Source: Candidatus Tokpelaia hoelldoblerii (GTDB taxonomy: Bacteria > Pseudomonadota > Alphaproteobacteria > Rhizobiales > Rhizobiaceae). From it: a DNA stretch of 64,000 bases. The notes beneath the pieces are model-generated. The model did not search any database. It worked only from the letters and a program-made list of their open reading frames with translations, and was not told the DNA's origin. Positions 8,021-17,176 of the stretch are shown here, piece by piece. The position numbers were made by a program, and so were the translations under genes. Within the stretch, counting starts at the first letter, position 1, and every line of letters starts with the position of its first letter. The stretch spans positions 1,488,001-1,552,000 of the forward strand of contig CP017315.1 of assembly GCA_002005325.1 (NCBI GenBank), in the 5' to 3' direction.

Positions 8021-8032
8021 TCTGATTTTATC

Positions 8033-9211
8033 TTACGCGCCCGCCCGGGCAAGGGCATGGCGTATCTGCGCGCGCAAACTGTCGATCAGTTTCAGCTCCC
8101 CGTTGTCCTCATAATGCCAGTAGGTCCAGCCGTTGCAGCTCTCAGCGCCTTGCGCCTTGCGTCCCATCATGTGGATAGAACCGGCCGCGTCTTTGTAAAC
8201 CAGTGTGCCATCAGCGCGCACAATGGCGCAGTGCTGTTTTTTACGATCATAAAGCCGGGCGCCAGCTTTGAGAAGGCCGGCCTCAATCAGGCTGACAAAG
8301 GCTACCCGCGGCTCGGCGCGCTTGCCTTTCAGCACTTCCAGCTCCACCCTGCCCAAAGGCTCAACCGCGGCAATGCGTGCCGTGGCGGCGGCGATATAGT
8401 CATCTTCACGCTCAACACCGACAAAATCACGCCCCAGCCGTTTGGCGACAGCACCTGTTGTGCCTGAACCGAAAAACGGGTCCAACACCACATCGCCGGG
8501 CCTGGTCGTCGCCAGCATGATACGGGCAAGCAGCGCTTCCGGTTTCTGGGTCGGATGAACCTTGCGGCCGCGGTCATCTTTCAGCCGTTCAGCGCCGGTG
8601 CAAATCGGAAACAGCCAGTCAGAGCGCATTTGCACATCTTCATTCGCCGCTTTCAGCGCTTCATAATTGAAGGTGTAGTTTTTGCAGTCCCTGTCACGCG
8701 CCGCCCAGATCAGCGTTTCATGGGCATTTTGAAACCGCCGGCCACGAAAATTGGGCATGGGGTTGGTTTTACGCCAGACAACATCATTCAGCAGCCAGAA
8801 GCCCAGATCCTGCATCATGGCGCCGACACGGAAAATATTGTGATAAGAACCGATCACCCACAATGTGCCATTGGGTTTGAGAACGCGGCGGCAGGCAAGC
8901 AGCCAGGCACGGGTGAAAGCGTCATAGGCCTGAAAACTTTCAAACTGGTCCCAGTCATTGTCAACGGCGTCAACCACGCTCTGGTCAGGGCGGTGCAGGG
9001 CGCCGGAAAGCTGCAGGTTATAGGGCGGATCGGCAAAAACCACATCGACAGAGCGGGCGGGGAGTTTTTCCAGTGCAGTGATACAATCGCCTTTTAAAAT
9101 GCGGTTTCGCCATGTTCCATTTGCTTCATCATGGACAGGCAGGGACTGGACAGACAGATTGGCACGCATACGAAAACTCACAGACGCAAAGGGGTTACAC
9201 TTTCCATCCAT
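8033..9211 (-). CDS. ccrM: Cell-cycle DNA methyltransferase CcrM (GANTC adenine methylase)
   Basis: Beta-class N6-adenine methyltransferase, the solitary GANTC methylase of alphaproteobacteria. The catalytic motif DPPYNL is at residues 61-66 and precedes the SAM-binding motif DPFFGSGTT (about 243-251), which is the beta-class order. The C-terminal part matches the extra domain of CcrM-type enzymes (RADGTLVYKD, SIHMMGRKAQ, SCNGWTYWHYE). I use the ATG at 9211; an internal ATG at 9169 (MRANLSVQ) is also possible because neither has a strong ribosome-binding site. It lies directly upstream, in minus-strand reading, of the triplicated element. Confidence 0.95.
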   Translation of the reverse strand: MDGKCNPFASVSFRMRANLSVQSLPVHDEANGTWRNRILKGDCITALEKLPARSVDVVFADPPYNLQLSGALHRPDQSVVDAVDNDWDQFESFQAYDAFTRAWLLACRRVLKPNGTLWVIGSYHNIFRVGAMMQDLGFWLLNDVVWRKTNPMPNFRGRRFQNAHETLIWAARDRDCKNYTFNYEALKAANEDVQMRSDWLFPICTGAERLKDDRGRKVHPTQKPEALLARIMLATTRPGDVVLDPFFGSGTTGAVAKRLGRDFVGVEREDDYIAAATARIAAVEPLGRVELEVLKGKRAEPRVAFVSLIEAGLLKAGARLYDRKKQHCAIVRADGTLVYKDAAGSIHMMGRKAQGAESCNGWTYWHYEDNGELKLIDSLRAQIRHALARAGA

Positions 9212-9330
9212 GGTTGCCGTTTAGTGTAAAGATGTCGTTAAAGACGCATAATTTTTTGAAATTCTTTGCAAAGGTGATGCTGTTGGCCTATGTTCATTTT
9301 TGCGAATATACCCGACAGACAGGATTTTTT

Positions 9331-10014
9331 ATGACAAAACCCCAACTTGTTATTTTTGACTGTGACGGCGTTCTGGTTGATTCAGAATATCTCGCCGCGC
9401 AAATCAACGCCGAGCTGTTGACAGAAGCAGGCCACCCGATTGAAGCGGAAGAGCTTTCCGCGCGCTATGCCGGCTTTATCTTTGCTGACGCGCTGAAGGC
9501 GATTGAAAAGGAAGCCGACATTCCGCTTTCCGCCAGCATTCTTGACAGATCAGCGGCACTGTTTCTGGAACGCCTCAAAACCGACCTGGCCGCGACAGAA
9601 GGGATACGCAAGGCGGTTGAATCCCTGACACTGCCTTATTGCCTGTGCTCCAACTCCGAAAACGACACCATCAAAGCCATGCTGACCACAGTCGGCCTTT
9701 ATGATCTGTTCAAGGGCAGGATTTTTTCCGCCCCTGAAGTCGGCAGCAAACGCGGCAAGCCCGCGCCCGACGTATTTCTTTACGCGGCAGAACATAACCA
9801 TGTTGACCCGGCCCGGGTGATTGTGGTGGAAGATTCCGTCACCGGCATCACCGCAGCAAAGGCCGCCGGCATGCGCGTTATCGGCTATACCGGCGGCCGC
9901 CACAGCTATTCCGGCCATGCGGACGCGCTGACCGATACAGGCGCGGAAACAGTCATTGCCCGCCATGCGGATCTGACCGCCACCATCGCCGCCATGAGCG
10001 AATGGCAGGATTGA
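9331..10014 (+). CDS. HAD-superfamily phosphatase, subfamily IA
   Basis: Cytosolic haloacid-dehalogenase phosphatase of 227 residues, of the phosphoglycolate/beta-phosphoglucomutase-like group. Motif I is FDCDGVLVDSE with the two catalytic Asp. Motif II is in LCSNSEND, the Lys motif is in KRGKPAPDVF, and motif IV is VVEDSVTGITAA. The ATG at 9331 sits behind AGGA; longer in-frame starts add residues unlike the family. The gene ends 3 bp from the convergent lipoprotein gene. The substrate is unknown. Confidence 0.87.
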   Translation: MTKPQLVIFDCDGVLVDSEYLAAQINAELLTEAGHPIEAEELSARYAGFIFADALKAIEKEADIPLSASILDRSAALFLERLKTDLAATEGIRKAVESLTLPYCLCSNSENDTIKAMLTTVGLYDLFKGRIFSAPEVGSKRGKPAPDVFLYAAEHNHVDPARVIVVEDSVTGITAAKAAGMRVIGYTGGRHSYSGHADALTDTGAETVIARHADLTATIAAMSEWQD

Positions 10015-10017
10015 AGG

Positions 10018-10551
10018 CTAGTCTTCGTAAGGTGATTTCGGCGCGGGTTTCTTTTTTATGTCAAAGCCGAGATAGACCCTCACATTGCGCATTTGCGGCT
10101 GGGGAATGCTGACACCGTCAGCGGCGAAGATAAACTGCTGTGTCATCCCGTCACCGGATGTCACCGTATGATGCCAGGTTTTGTTGAGAATCTCATCCGT
10201 CCCGCGAAGAATACGGATACGCACCGGCATGATCACATTACCCTTGCGAAACTGCGGCCCGGGCACAACACGGCCGGCGGCATGAATGTTCATCACCAGC
10301 TTGCCATCGCCATATTGGCAATTGCGCGTTACATCGCTGATAATTGCCTGATAGGCGACTTTGGCCGCATCATCGCCGCCGCCGTGATACACAGTGTAAA
10401 ACGCTGTTTCATCGGCAATTTCCACCTGCGGGCAGAAAGCGCGCAACTCGGTCATTGTCACCTGTGGCTCTGCCGGTTTCGGGGATGTTTTGTCGACACA
10501 GGCGGAAACTGTAAATACAAGCCCCGCCAAAAACGGAAGAGAAAAACGCAT
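10018..10551 (-). CDS. Hypothetical lipoprotein
   Basis: 177-residue predicted lipoprotein. The N-terminus MRFSLPFLAGLVFTVSAC has a signal peptide with lipobox VSAC. The ATG at 10551 is preceded by AGGA; an ATG four codons earlier (10563) lacks one. The mature part has two Cys (AFCPQVE and RNCQYGD) and a basic, Pro-rich tail. I do not recognise a characterised family; similar lipoproteins occur next to thrC in Rhizobiales, but that is recollection. It is divergent from thrC with 123 bp between. Confidence 0.75.
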   Translation of the reverse strand: MRFSLPFLAGLVFTVSACVDKTSPKPAEPQVTMTELRAFCPQVEIADETAFYTVYHGGGDDAAKVAYQAIISDVTRNCQYGDGKLVMNIHAAGRVVPGPQFRKGNVIMPVRIRILRGTDEILNKTWHHTVTSGDGMTQQFIFAADGVSIPQPQMRNVRVYLGFDIKKKPAPKSPYED

Positions 10552-10674
10552 TGTCCTGACCATTGATCTTATCCTGCACCATGGTGTTATTTTCACAAAA
10601 AGTACTTTTACCTCTTGACATATACATGACACAACAGGAAAAAACACTAGAACGTTTTTAAAGGGCATGACGGT

Positions 10675-12072
10675 ATGAAATACATCAGCACACGCGGGCA
10701 GGCGCCGGTTCTTGGTTTTACCGACACGCTCCTGAGCGGCCTGGCTCGCGATGGCGGGCTCTACCTGCCGGAAACATTTCCACAGTTTTCGCCTGCCGCG
10801 CTTCGCGCCCTGCGCGGCAAACCTTACGCGCATATTGCCAAAACCGTGCTCCGGCCTTTTGTCGACGGCGATATGGACAAGACCGCCTTTGAGCTGATGG
10901 TTGATGAGGCTTACGCCACCTTCCGCCAACCGGCCACCTGCCCTCTGGTGCAGACCGGCGATAATGAATTTATCCTGGAATTGTTTCACGGGCCGACTCT
11001 GGCATTTAAAGATGTGGCTATGCAACTGCTGGCGCGGCTGATGGACCATGCGCTCACCCGCCGCAAGGCCCGCGCCACCATTGTCGGCGCCACATCAGGC
11101 GACACCGGCGGCGCAGCGATTGAAGCCTTTGCCGCGCGGCGGAACTGCGATATTTTCATCCTGTTTCCCAAGGGGCGCGTTTCCCCCGTGCAGCAGCGGC
11201 AGATGACAGGCAATGCCAGCGCCAATGTTCATGCGCTGGCAATCGAGGGCGATTTTGATGATTGTCAGGCTCTGGTCAAGGCCATGTTCAACGACCATGC
11301 TTTCCGCGACCGGCTGGCGCTTTCAGGTGTCAATTCCATCAACTGGGCGCGTATCATGGCGCAGATCGTCTATTATTTTTCCGCCGCATTATCGCTGGGC
11401 GCGCCGGACCGCGCCGTTTCCTTCACGGTGCCGACCGGCAATTTCGGCGATATTTTCGCCGGTTATGTTGCCGCGCGCATGGGATTGCCGATTGCCCGCC
11501 TGGTGATTGCCACCAATGACAATGATATTCTGGCACGCACGCTTGAAACGGGAATTTATGAAACACGGGCGCCGGTGCAGACAACATCACCCTCCATGGA
11601 TATTCAGGTTTCTTCCAATTTTGAACGCCTGCTGTTTGAAACCGCCAATCGTGATGATGCCCTGATTCGCGCCCAGATGGCAGGCCTGCAGCAATCGGGG
11701 CGTTTTACACTTGAAAGCGGGCAGCGCGAAAAAATCGCCGCCCTGTTCACCAGCGGCCGCAGCACAATGGTGCAAACTGCGCAGACAATCCGTGATGTCT
11801 GGCAGGCGAGCGGCTATCTTGCCGACCCGCATACGGCGATTGCAGTCAAGGTCGCGCGGGAGCAGGAGCAGGGGGATATCCCGATGGTGGTGCTTGCCAC
11901 CGCACATCCGGCCAAGTTTCCCGCCGCGGTTGAAGAGGCCAGCGGGCAAAGGCCGCAACTGCCGTTGCGGCTTGGTGATCTGATGGCGCGGGAGGAACAC
12001 TTCACGCCTCTGCCCAATGAGGAAAAAAGCGTAAAAGAGTTTATTTCGCGCCATTCCCGCGCGGCAAAGTAA
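10675..12072 (+). CDS. thrC: Threonine synthase
   Basis: PLP enzyme converting O-phosphohomoserine to threonine, 465 residues, as for the long bacterial/fungal type. The PLP Lys is K112 in GPTLAFKDVAM. The phosphate-cup motif is GATSGDTGGAA, and the NFGDIFAGY block follows. It shares a transcript direction with the M16 peptidase gene, which begins 3 bp after its stop, a pairing common in alphaproteobacteria. The homoserine kinase gene thrB is also in the window (18591-19544), so the last two threonine steps are both here. Confidence 0.96.
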   Translation: MKYISTRGQAPVLGFTDTLLSGLARDGGLYLPETFPQFSPAALRALRGKPYAHIAKTVLRPFVDGDMDKTAFELMVDEAYATFRQPATCPLVQTGDNEFILELFHGPTLAFKDVAMQLLARLMDHALTRRKARATIVGATSGDTGGAAIEAFAARRNCDIFILFPKGRVSPVQQRQMTGNASANVHALAIEGDFDDCQALVKAMFNDHAFRDRLALSGVNSINWARIMAQIVYYFSAALSLGAPDRAVSFTVPTGNFGDIFAGYVAARMGLPIARLVIATNDNDILARTLETGIYETRAPVQTTSPSMDIQVSSNFERLLFETANRDDALIRAQMAGLQQSGRFTLESGQREKIAALFTSGRSTMVQTAQTIRDVWQASGYLADPHTAIAVKVAREQEQGDIPMVVLATAHPAKFPAAVEEASGQRPQLPLRLGDLMAREEHFTPLPNEEKSVKEFISRHSRAAK

Positions 12073-12075
12073 GGC

Positions 12076-13347
12076 ATGATGATGACACTTGAAACCAGCC
12101 GGTTGAGCAACGGCCTGACAATCGTAACCCAGACAATGGCGCATGTCGAAAGTGTTGCGCTCGGGGTATGGATCAAATCCGGCTCGCGCAATGAGGCCGC
12201 CGGCCAGCATGGCATTGCCCATCTGCTTGAGCATATGGCTTTCAAAGGCACGCAAAACCACACGGCGCTGCAAATCGCCACCCGGATTGAAGATGTCGGC
12301 GGTGAGCTGAACGCCGCCACAAGCGTGGAAACCACGGCCTATTTCGCCCGCCTTCTGAGCAAGGATATGCCGCTGGCGATTGATATCCTGTGTGACATTG
12401 TCACCAGCCCGAAATTTGACGAGGACGAGCTGGAACGTGAAAAACAGGTGATTTTTCAGGAAATCGGCGCGGCGCATGACACGCCGGACGATATTGTTTT
12501 TGACCATTTCACCGAAACCGCCTTCCGCCATCAGATGTTAGGGCGGCCAATCCTGGGAACAGCTGAAACCGTCGCCGGTTTTTCCGCCAATGATCTGCGT
12601 GCTTTCATGAACGCCCATTACAGCGCGGATCGCATGATTATCGTTGCTGTCGGCGCGGTTGAGCATGACAGTTTCGTACGTGAGATTGAATCCCGCCTTG
12701 GCGCGTTCCGCGCCCATTCCACCGCGCCGCTGCCCGATGTTGCTTCCTATGTCGGCGGTGATTTCCGCCAGTATCGCGATTTGATGGACACACAGGTTCT
12801 GCTTGGTTTTGAAGGGCGCGCCTATCATATGCGCGATTTTTACGCCACACAGCTTCTGTCGATGATCCTGGGCGGTGGCATGTCGTCACGGCTGTTTCAG
12901 GAAGTACGGGAAAAGCGCGGCCTGTGCTATTCGGCTTATGCTTTCCACTGGGGGTTTTCCGATACCGGGCTTTTCGGCATCCATGCCGCAACAGACGCTG
13001 ACAAGCTTGAAGAACTGCTGCCCGTTATTGTCACCCAGCTGCACAGGGCGGCGGAACAGATTGACGATCAGGAGCTTGACCGCGCCCGCGCCCAGTACCG
13101 CGCCGGCCTGATCATGGCGCAGGAAAGCCCGGCAAGCCGCGCCCAGCAGATTGCCCGCCAGTTACTGATTTACGGACGGCTGATTCCTGATGAGGAACTG
13201 GTTGAGCGCCTGTCCCTGATCACGGCCGACCGGTTGCGCGATCTTTCCGAACGGACGTTTTTAAGCACAAGGCCGACCCTTGCAGCCATCGGCCCGATTG
13301 GCAAGCTCATGGCGTTTGATGATATATGCCGGTCGCTGAAGCGGTGA
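12076..13347 (+). CDS. M16-family zinc metallopeptidase (processing-protease-like)
   Basis: 423-residue protein of the pitrilysin/M16 family related to mitochondrial processing peptidase beta and Rickettsiales-type processing proteases. The inverted zinc motif H49-L-L-E52-H53 is intact, and the downstream Glu of the family lies in EREKQVIFQEIG. The C-terminal domain has the glycine-rich ILGGGMSSRLFQE loop followed by REKRGLCYS. Translation probably couples to thrC across 3 bp. Three ATG codons occur in the first four (MMMT), so the exact first residue is open. The physiological substrate is unknown. Confidence 0.92.
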   Translation: MMMTLETSRLSNGLTIVTQTMAHVESVALGVWIKSGSRNEAAGQHGIAHLLEHMAFKGTQNHTALQIATRIEDVGGELNAATSVETTAYFARLLSKDMPLAIDILCDIVTSPKFDEDELEREKQVIFQEIGAAHDTPDDIVFDHFTETAFRHQMLGRPILGTAETVAGFSANDLRAFMNAHYSADRMIIVAVGAVEHDSFVREIESRLGAFRAHSTAPLPDVASYVGGDFRQYRDLMDTQVLLGFEGRAYHMRDFYATQLLSMILGGGMSSRLFQEVREKRGLCYSAYAFHWGFSDTGLFGIHAATDADKLEELLPVIVTQLHRAAEQIDDQELDRARAQYRAGLIMAQESPASRAQQIARQLLIYGRLIPDEELVERLSLITADRLRDLSERTFLSTRPTLAAIGPIGKLMAFDDICRSLKR

Positions 13348-13538
13348 CAAAAACATAATACACAGATATTTATCCCTATGCCCGGGCACTGACAGGGTAA
13401 AACATTAATTTATGACAGAAGACTGAAAAAATTGTGATACGATACGGGAAATTGCCATGTTTGGCATATTATAAAGGGTTTGAGTCTGTGTTCCCGGCAG
13501 GTGTGGCAGGAATCGACAGTGGTTTGAAAGGGCGTATT

Positions 13539-16463
13539 GTGAGTATATCCCGTCTGTTCCATATTTTTATGGTGTTTACGATATGGGCATTTGGATTTTC
13601 AGCCCTGGCGGAAGCTGGTTCTGCACCGCTCGCCCCGCCTGAGCCCATCAAGATTTCTATTCATGACCGCGCGCTTGACCTATCCCGCGCCGTGCAGATT
13701 TTCCATGTTGCCGGCAAGAATTTTGAAATTTCCACCGCTCCCGGGCCGGACAGCATTATCCGCAACATCAAGGTGAAAGCCAATGATGAACGGGCGGAAG
13801 GCAACTGGGCGGTTTTCGCCATTGCCAACCCGACAGACGAATCTATCGACAGGCTGATTGTCGCACCGCATTACCGGCTTTCACGCTCCGGCATTCTGTC
13901 GCCGGATCTCGGCGCGGTGCGTATCCAGTCCATCACACCGAGTGAAGGTTTTGCCCTTGACCGGCAGACCAGTCAGGATTCAGACGTTTTCCACCTGACA
14001 ATCAATCCGGGGGCGGTTATCACCTTTGTTGCCGAACTCGGCACGCCGGAACTGCCCAAACTCTATCTGTGGGCACCGGAAGCCTATAAGGACACGGTGA
14101 ACTCCTATACGCTTTATCACGGTATTGTGCTGGGCATTGCCGGATTGCTGGCGCTGTTGATGACGGTTCTGTTTGTCGTCAAGGGCACATCGCTGTTTCC
14201 GGCGACGGCGGCTTTCTCCTGGGCGATGCTGGCCTATATCTGTGTCGATTTCAACTTTTTGAACAAATTGTTCGAGATTGTGCCCGCGGCAGAGCCGGTG
14301 TGGCGAGCCGGGACTGAAGTGGCGCTGGCCGCCAGCCTGCTTATTTTTCTGTTCAGCTATCTGCATCTGCACCGCTGGCACCACCGTTTCAGCTATGGTG
14401 CGGTTGTCTGGATCCTGGTTCTGGCCGGGCTTGGCGGGCTGGCGGTATTCGATCCTGTACGGGCGGCTGGCATTGCCCGCCTCTCCTTGGGGATGACAGT
14501 GATTGCCGGTATTGGCCTGATCGGTTATCTGTCCTTTCATAAATATGACCGCGCCATCATGCTGGTGCCGACATGGGTACTGCTCCTGTGCTGGCTGGTC
14601 GGGGCTTATGCGGCCATCAGCGGCCGGCTCGACAATGACATCATCCAGCCGGCCTTAAGCGGCGGCCTGGTGCTGATTGCCCTGCTTATCGGTTTTACCG
14701 TCATGCAGCATGCTTTTGCCAATGGCCTCAATCAGGGGCTTTTTTCCGACAGCGAACGGCAGGCGCTGGCCGTTCAGGGAACGGATCATGTTGTCTGGGA
14801 CTGGGATGTTATCCGCGACCGCGTGACAACAAAACCTGACCTGTCAGTTTATCTCGGCTCTGCCGGACGGGATCTGGGCGGGCCAATGCGCAACTGGCTG
14901 CCTGCCATCCATATTGAGGACCGCGACCAGTTCCGCATGGCGCTTGACGCCCTTCTCGACAATGGCGGCGGCCGCCTTAGCGAAACCTTCCGTCTGCGTT
15001 CGGCTGACGGGCAATATCGCTGGTTTTCGCTGCATGCCCGCCCTGTTATCGGCTCAGACGGGGCCATTATCCGCTGTGTCGGCATGATCTCGGATATAAC
15101 CCCCTTCCGCCGCACTCAGGAACGGCTGCTGCAAAATTCCATTCAGGACAGCCTGACCGGCCTTCCCAACAAGCAATTGTTTCTTGACCGGTTACAGACC
15201 TACTGCACCCTTGCCCAGCAGGATTCAAGCATCAGACCGACCCTGCTGGTTTTCGATTTTGATGATTTCCGCGCCATCAACCGCCGGTATGGCCTGTCAT
15301 TCGGTGATACATTCCTGCTGGCAATCGCCCGGCGGCTGAGCCGTCATCTGCAGCCTGTTGACAGCTTGTGCCGCCTGTCGGCAGACCGGTTTGCCCTGTT
15401 GCTGGCGTCGCAGAATGATTTGCAGAAAGTGGCGACATTCACCATCGCCCTGCGCAAGACCCTTGTGACACCGATGTCATTGAGCGGCAAGGAAATCAGG
15501 CCCAGTGTTTCTATAGGCATGCTGCCCTGGTCAAACAGCCCGTCCAGCGCACAGGAGCGGTTGAATGACGCGATTCTGGCCATGTACAACGCCAAGAACA
15601 AGGGCGGCAACCGCATTGAGCCTTTCCAGCCGGCCCTGCGCAAAACCGGAGTGGAAAAGAAAGCATTCGCCGAAGAGCTGCGCACGGCAGTCGAGGCCAA
15701 AAGCCTGCAGGTGCTTTATCATCCGGTCCTGGATATGCGTGACGGTACAATTGTCGGCTTTGAAGCCAGTCTGCAATGGCGCCATCCGGTACGCGGCACA
15801 TTGTTTCTGCCCGATTTCATCACCGCCGCCGAAAGCGCTAATCTGGTCATGCCGCTTGCCACGCTGCTCATATCCCATATGGCGGCAGACACGGCCCTGA
15901 TCAACGAACAGTTTCCCAAAAAGAAACTGTTTGTTTCAACCGCCCTGCCAAGCGCGCAACTGCTAAGCCCTGAGCTTGTCAGTATTTTCCAGTCGGCTCT
16001 TGTGCAGACCGCGCTCAAGGAGCGGCAGCTGAATATTGAAGTGCCGGAAACCGTGCTGTTGCAGAATCCTGAACTTGCCACCGCGCTGCTTGCACAGTTG
16101 AACAAGCTTGGTATCGGCCTTGCACTGAACAATTTCGGTTCAGGGCCGACATCCCTTGATTGCCTGACCGGTTACCCATTTAACATGGTGCGCCTTGACC
16201 GTTCATTGTTTGACGCTGACAAGCCCCATCAGCAGGCTATCCTGAATACGCTGATTGATATGACACACCAGCTGGGCATGACGATTGTCGCCGATGGCGT
16301 TGAAACCGAGCAGAATGCCAGGCTGTTGCAGGAAGCACAGTGCGATTATCTGCAAAGCACCACTTTTTGCGAGCCGATTGCAGTGGGCCAGATTGTCGCG
16401 TTGCTGGAAAAATACCCGCGCGCCCGGCAACAGCCGCCGCAAGCCGCTTTGGATGCTGAATAA
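13539..16463 (+). CDS. Membrane receptor with 7TM, PAS and degenerate GGDEF-EAL domains
   Basis: About 974 residues. A signal peptide (ISRLFHIFMVFTIWAFGFSA) precedes an extracytoplasmic sensor domain, a block of seven or so membrane helices (about 185-395), a PAS domain (from about 407) and a GGDEF-like domain (DSLTGLPN near 536). The GGDEF site itself reads SADRF (near 613). The EAL-like domain has GFEAS (near 740) instead of EAL and NNFGSG (near 863) instead of the metal-binding DDFG. It is therefore probably a c-di-GMP receptor or regulator, not an enzyme. I chose GTG 13539 (AAAGGG upstream); a longer start at GTG 13434 is possible. Confidence 0.87.
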   Translation: MSISRLFHIFMVFTIWAFGFSALAEAGSAPLAPPEPIKISIHDRALDLSRAVQIFHVAGKNFEISTAPGPDSIIRNIKVKANDERAEGNWAVFAIANPTDESIDRLIVAPHYRLSRSGILSPDLGAVRIQSITPSEGFALDRQTSQDSDVFHLTINPGAVITFVAELGTPELPKLYLWAPEAYKDTVNSYTLYHGIVLGIAGLLALLMTVLFVVKGTSLFPATAAFSWAMLAYICVDFNFLNKLFEIVPAAEPVWRAGTEVALAASLLIFLFSYLHLHRWHHRFSYGAVVWILVLAGLGGLAVFDPVRAAGIARLSLGMTVIAGIGLIGYLSFHKYDRAIMLVPTWVLLLCWLVGAYAAISGRLDNDIIQPALSGGLVLIALLIGFTVMQHAFANGLNQGLFSDSERQALAVQGTDHVVWDWDVIRDRVTTKPDLSVYLGSAGRDLGGPMRNWLPAIHIEDRDQFRMALDALLDNGGGRLSETFRLRSADGQYRWFSLHARPVIGSDGAIIRCVGMISDITPFRRTQERLLQNSIQDSLTGLPNKQLFLDRLQTYCTLAQQDSSIRPTLLVFDFDDFRAINRRYGLSFGDTFLLAIARRLSRHLQPVDSLCRLSADRFALLLASQNDLQKVATFTIALRKTLVTPMSLSGKEIRPSVSIGMLPWSNSPSSAQERLNDAILAMYNAKNKGGNRIEPFQPALRKTGVEKKAFAEELRTAVEAKSLQVLYHPVLDMRDGTIVGFEASLQWRHPVRGTLFLPDFITAAESANLVMPLATLLISHMAADTALINEQFPKKKLFVSTALPSAQLLSPELVSIFQSALVQTALKERQLNIEVPETVLLQNPELATALLAQLNKLGIGLALNNFGSGPTSLDCLTGYPFNMVRLDRSLFDADKPHQQAILNTLIDMTHQLGMTIVADGVETEQNARLLQEAQCDYLQSTTFCEPIAVGQIVALLEKYPRARQQPPQAALDAE

Positions 16464-17048
16464 TCAGGCATGGCCTGCATGGCGCACAAGCCGCAGCAGG
16501 TCAACGCCGATACCGGCAAGGCAGCGTTCATACTGGCTGTCCGCCGTCCCGTCAAACAACAGCTCCGGCGTGGCAAAGGCTGTCAGCCAGCTGTTGGCGG
16601 CAATCTCCGCCTCCAGCTGTCCCGCACCCCAGCCGGCATAGCCCAGCGCCACCACAGAATGCGCCGGCCCCTTGCCACGGGAAAGGTCATGCAGCACTTC
16701 CACCGTTGAGGTCAGCGCAATATCATCAGCAACCGCCACCGTACCGCTGCACGAATACTCATCCGAATGCAGGACAAAGCCGCGAGCCTGCTCAACCGGG
16801 CCGCCATTGCGCACCGCCTGCATCCGCAGCCGCGGCGGCAGATAAGGAATCTGCGCCTTGTCAACAATGCCAAGCTGTTGCAGCAAATCCGGCACACCGA
16901 TATTTTGTGGTTGATTGAGCACAATTCCCATTGCGCCATCCTGCGAGTGGCTGCATATATAAACAACCGCACGGTGAAACCGGTTATCCTCCATGCCAGG
17001 CATGGCGATTAACAATTGCCCGCTGAAAAAGCTGTTATCATGAACCAC
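16464..17048 (-). CDS. YqgE/AlgH family protein (UPF0301)
   Basis: 194-residue protein of the DUF179 family. The N-terminus FFSGQLLIAMPGMEDNRFHR is the family signature, followed by GAMGIVLNQP, RNGGPVEQARGFVLHS and ALGYAGWGAGQLE. Family function is unsettled. It ends directly against the convergent receptor gene and is divergent from the DsbD-alpha-like gene. The length is normal. Confidence 0.92.
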   Translation of the reverse strand: MVHDNSFFSGQLLIAMPGMEDNRFHRAVVYICSHSQDGAMGIVLNQPQNIGVPDLLQQLGIVDKAQIPYLPPRLRMQAVRNGGPVEQARGFVLHSDEYSCSGTVAVADDIALTSTVEVLHDLSRGKGPAHSVVALGYAGWGAGQLEAEIAANSWLTAFATPELLFDGTADSQYERCLAGIGVDLLRLVRHAGHA

Positions 17049-17176
17049 GATTTTTCTCCATCACAGAAAGTAAGCTTTTCCAAATATACATCACAAAAGT
17101 AAAGATAATTTTATTATGAGTACAAAAATTTTTTCCTATAAAAAAATTATACAAAATGATAAGGAGTGGAAGTAAA

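Noticed and set aside
10552..11049. N-terminal extension of the lipoprotein gene to 343 codons
   Set aside because: The extension overlaps thrC and the promoter region; the lipobox signal peptide at 10551 defines the true start.
11587..12531. 314-codon minus-strand frame opposite thrC and the M16 peptidase gene
   Set aside because: It crosses two genes whose products are clearly recognisable, so it is a by-product of their codon usage.
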